DNA of 64,000 nucleotides from WHSW01 sp963846565 (lineage in GTDB: Bacteria; Actinomycetota; Thermoleophilia; Solirubrobacterales; 70-9), in contig CAWJWL010000003.1 in assembly GCA_963846565.1 (NCBI GenBank), positions 715,409 through 779,408 on the forward strand, in the 5' to 3' direction. Numbering within the stretch: the stretch's first letter is position 1; every line of letters begins with the position of its first letter. Position numbers and translations under genes: made by a program. This document shows, piece by piece, positions 63,409-64,000 of this stretch. The notes beneath the pieces are model-generated. The model worked only from the letters and a program-made list of their open reading frames with translations. It ran no database searches and was not told the DNA's origin.

Positions 63409-64000
63409 GTGAGCACCTCGCCGCGTCAGAACCGGGTCGATCCTTGGGGCGAGCTGTTCGCGGACCGTTCGCGCGGGTCTCTGATGGGCAACCGGGGCCT
63501 CCTGCACGATGAGCACGGTCGGATCCGGAAGAACCATCAGCTCGAGCGCTGGATCATCTGCTTGCTCGAGTTCAAGGGCCGACGGCGCGAGTTGATGAAG
63601 CCGGGTCACTACACCGAGCTCTTCTTCTGGGACGAAGCAACCGCGCTCGCCGCGGGGCACCGGCCGTGCGCCGAGTGTCAGCGAGCGCGCTACGAGCAGT
63701 TCCGGGAAGCTTGGATCGCGGGTCGAGGGACGGCCTCGCACGTTCGGGCACCCGAGCTCGACGCCGTCCTTCATTCGGAGCGGGTCGCCAAGGACGGATC
63801 GAAGGTCACGTTCCGGGCCAATCCGAGCAGCCTCCCGAACGGGACGATGATCGCGCGGGACTCGGAATCAGACGGACCGCGCGCGTACCTCGTCACGACG
63901 GGCGCCTATGGCGGTGGACCTCGACCGGGTACGAGGAGCCGAGCGATGCCGCTCGGTTCGGAAACGGTCTCCGTCCTCACCCCTCGCTCGACCGTCGCCG
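63409..64000 (+). CDS. Uncharacterised protein, 3' end cut by window edge
   Basis: From GTG 63409 the frame stays open to the last base (197 codons). Pieces: R-Q-N-R-V-D-P-W-G-E-L, L-M-G-N-R-G-L-L-H-D, W-I-I-C-L-L-E-F-K-G-R, Y-T-E-L-F-F-W-D-E-A-T-A-L-A-A-G-H-R-P-C-A-E-C-Q-R. The strong G-H-R-P-C-A-E-C element recurs in many bacterial proteins of no known role and resembles half of a zinc site. No signal peptide. Divergent from the VWA gene. Confidence 0.7.
   Translation, partial: MSTSPRQNRVDPWGELFADRSRGSLMGNRGLLHDEHGRIRKNHQLERWIICLLEFKGRRRELMKPGHYTELFFWDEATALAAGHRPCAECQRARYEQFREAWIAGRGTASHVRAPELDAVLHSERVAKDGSKVTFRANPSSLPNGTMIARDSESDGPRAYLVTTGAYGGGPRPGTRSRAMPLGSETVSVLTPRSTVA

Noticed and set aside
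57083..64000. Anti-phage defence island
   Set aside because: NERD, nuclease, PIN toxin and VWA genes are near each other but no recognised defence gene set, integrase or att site is visible.

Overview
The window is very GC-rich DNA with dense coding on both strands and strongly GC-ended codons. The gene complement fits a soil-type actinobacterium. Repeated MSEENVE-type SnoaL/NTF2 paralogues, secreted proteins with Lys/Arg-rich C-terminal modules, a type III glutamine synthetase and two YceI/MarR- and TetR-type regulatory pairs point towards Thermoleophilia (Solirubrobacterales-like). That placement is inferred from family content, not from a phylogenetic marker. I see no IS element, prophage, CRISPR array, rRNA gene or origin. 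One initiator tRNA lies at 10099-10172 on the minus strand.

Layout. 1-8.7 kb: the end of an alpha/beta hydrolase, then a zone of SnoaL/NTF2-fold genes and their broken relatives. It is interrupted by a three-gene operon (47-aa protein, SnoaL protein, large LuxR/ATPase regulator) and a secreted RCC1-repeat protein. 8.7-12.7 kb: MarR with two palindromic operators facing a frameshifted YceI gene, tRNA-fMet, a DUF2867-TetR-SDR cluster with a perfect 20-bp operator, and a DUF1330 gene. 12.7-23 kb: a CsbD/coiled-coil pair, a cNMP-binding FAD oxidoreductase facing an MBL hydrolase-Ppx/GppA pair, a decapeptide-repeat secreted protein, a lone molybdopterin oxidoreductase and small enzymes. 22.6-25.8 kb: MarR facing a DrrAB-like ABC exporter of one ATPase and two permeases.

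25.8-44 kb: Ser/Thr kinase with TPRs, amidase, a 40-aa membrane protein coupled to an NAD(P)-binding protein, a zinc-ribbon protein, type III glutamine synthetase with a structured leader, a DUF2236-TetR pair, a penicillin-binding protein, DEAD-box helicase, oligoendopeptidase F and small basic or coiled-coil proteins. 44-53.5 kb: consecutive genes dominated by exported proteins (GH31 glycosidase, neutral ceramidase, beta-propeller, GH25 lysozyme, two cupredoxin proteins). 53.5-64 kb: acyl-CoA synthetase, TauE exporter, K+ channel, NERD protein, two paralogous mini zinc-ribbons, thermonuclease, a thioredoxin-reductase-like enzyme behind a Fur-like box, a Phd/PIN toxin-antitoxin pair, a VWA protein and a gene running off the right edge.

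Two window-wide signals stand out. First, about twenty genes have a TANNNT hexamer (mostly TAGGCT, TAGNCT or GATACT) ending 6-11 nt before the start codon, the arrangement expected for leaderless transcripts. Second, the SnoaL cassettes share near-identical 5' and 3' ends around diverged cores and leave end-fragments between them, which suggests turnover by recombination. Frame breaks at three loci (YceI, 34331-34742, 7902-8056) and a missing start codon at the lysozyme could be real decay or assembly error.
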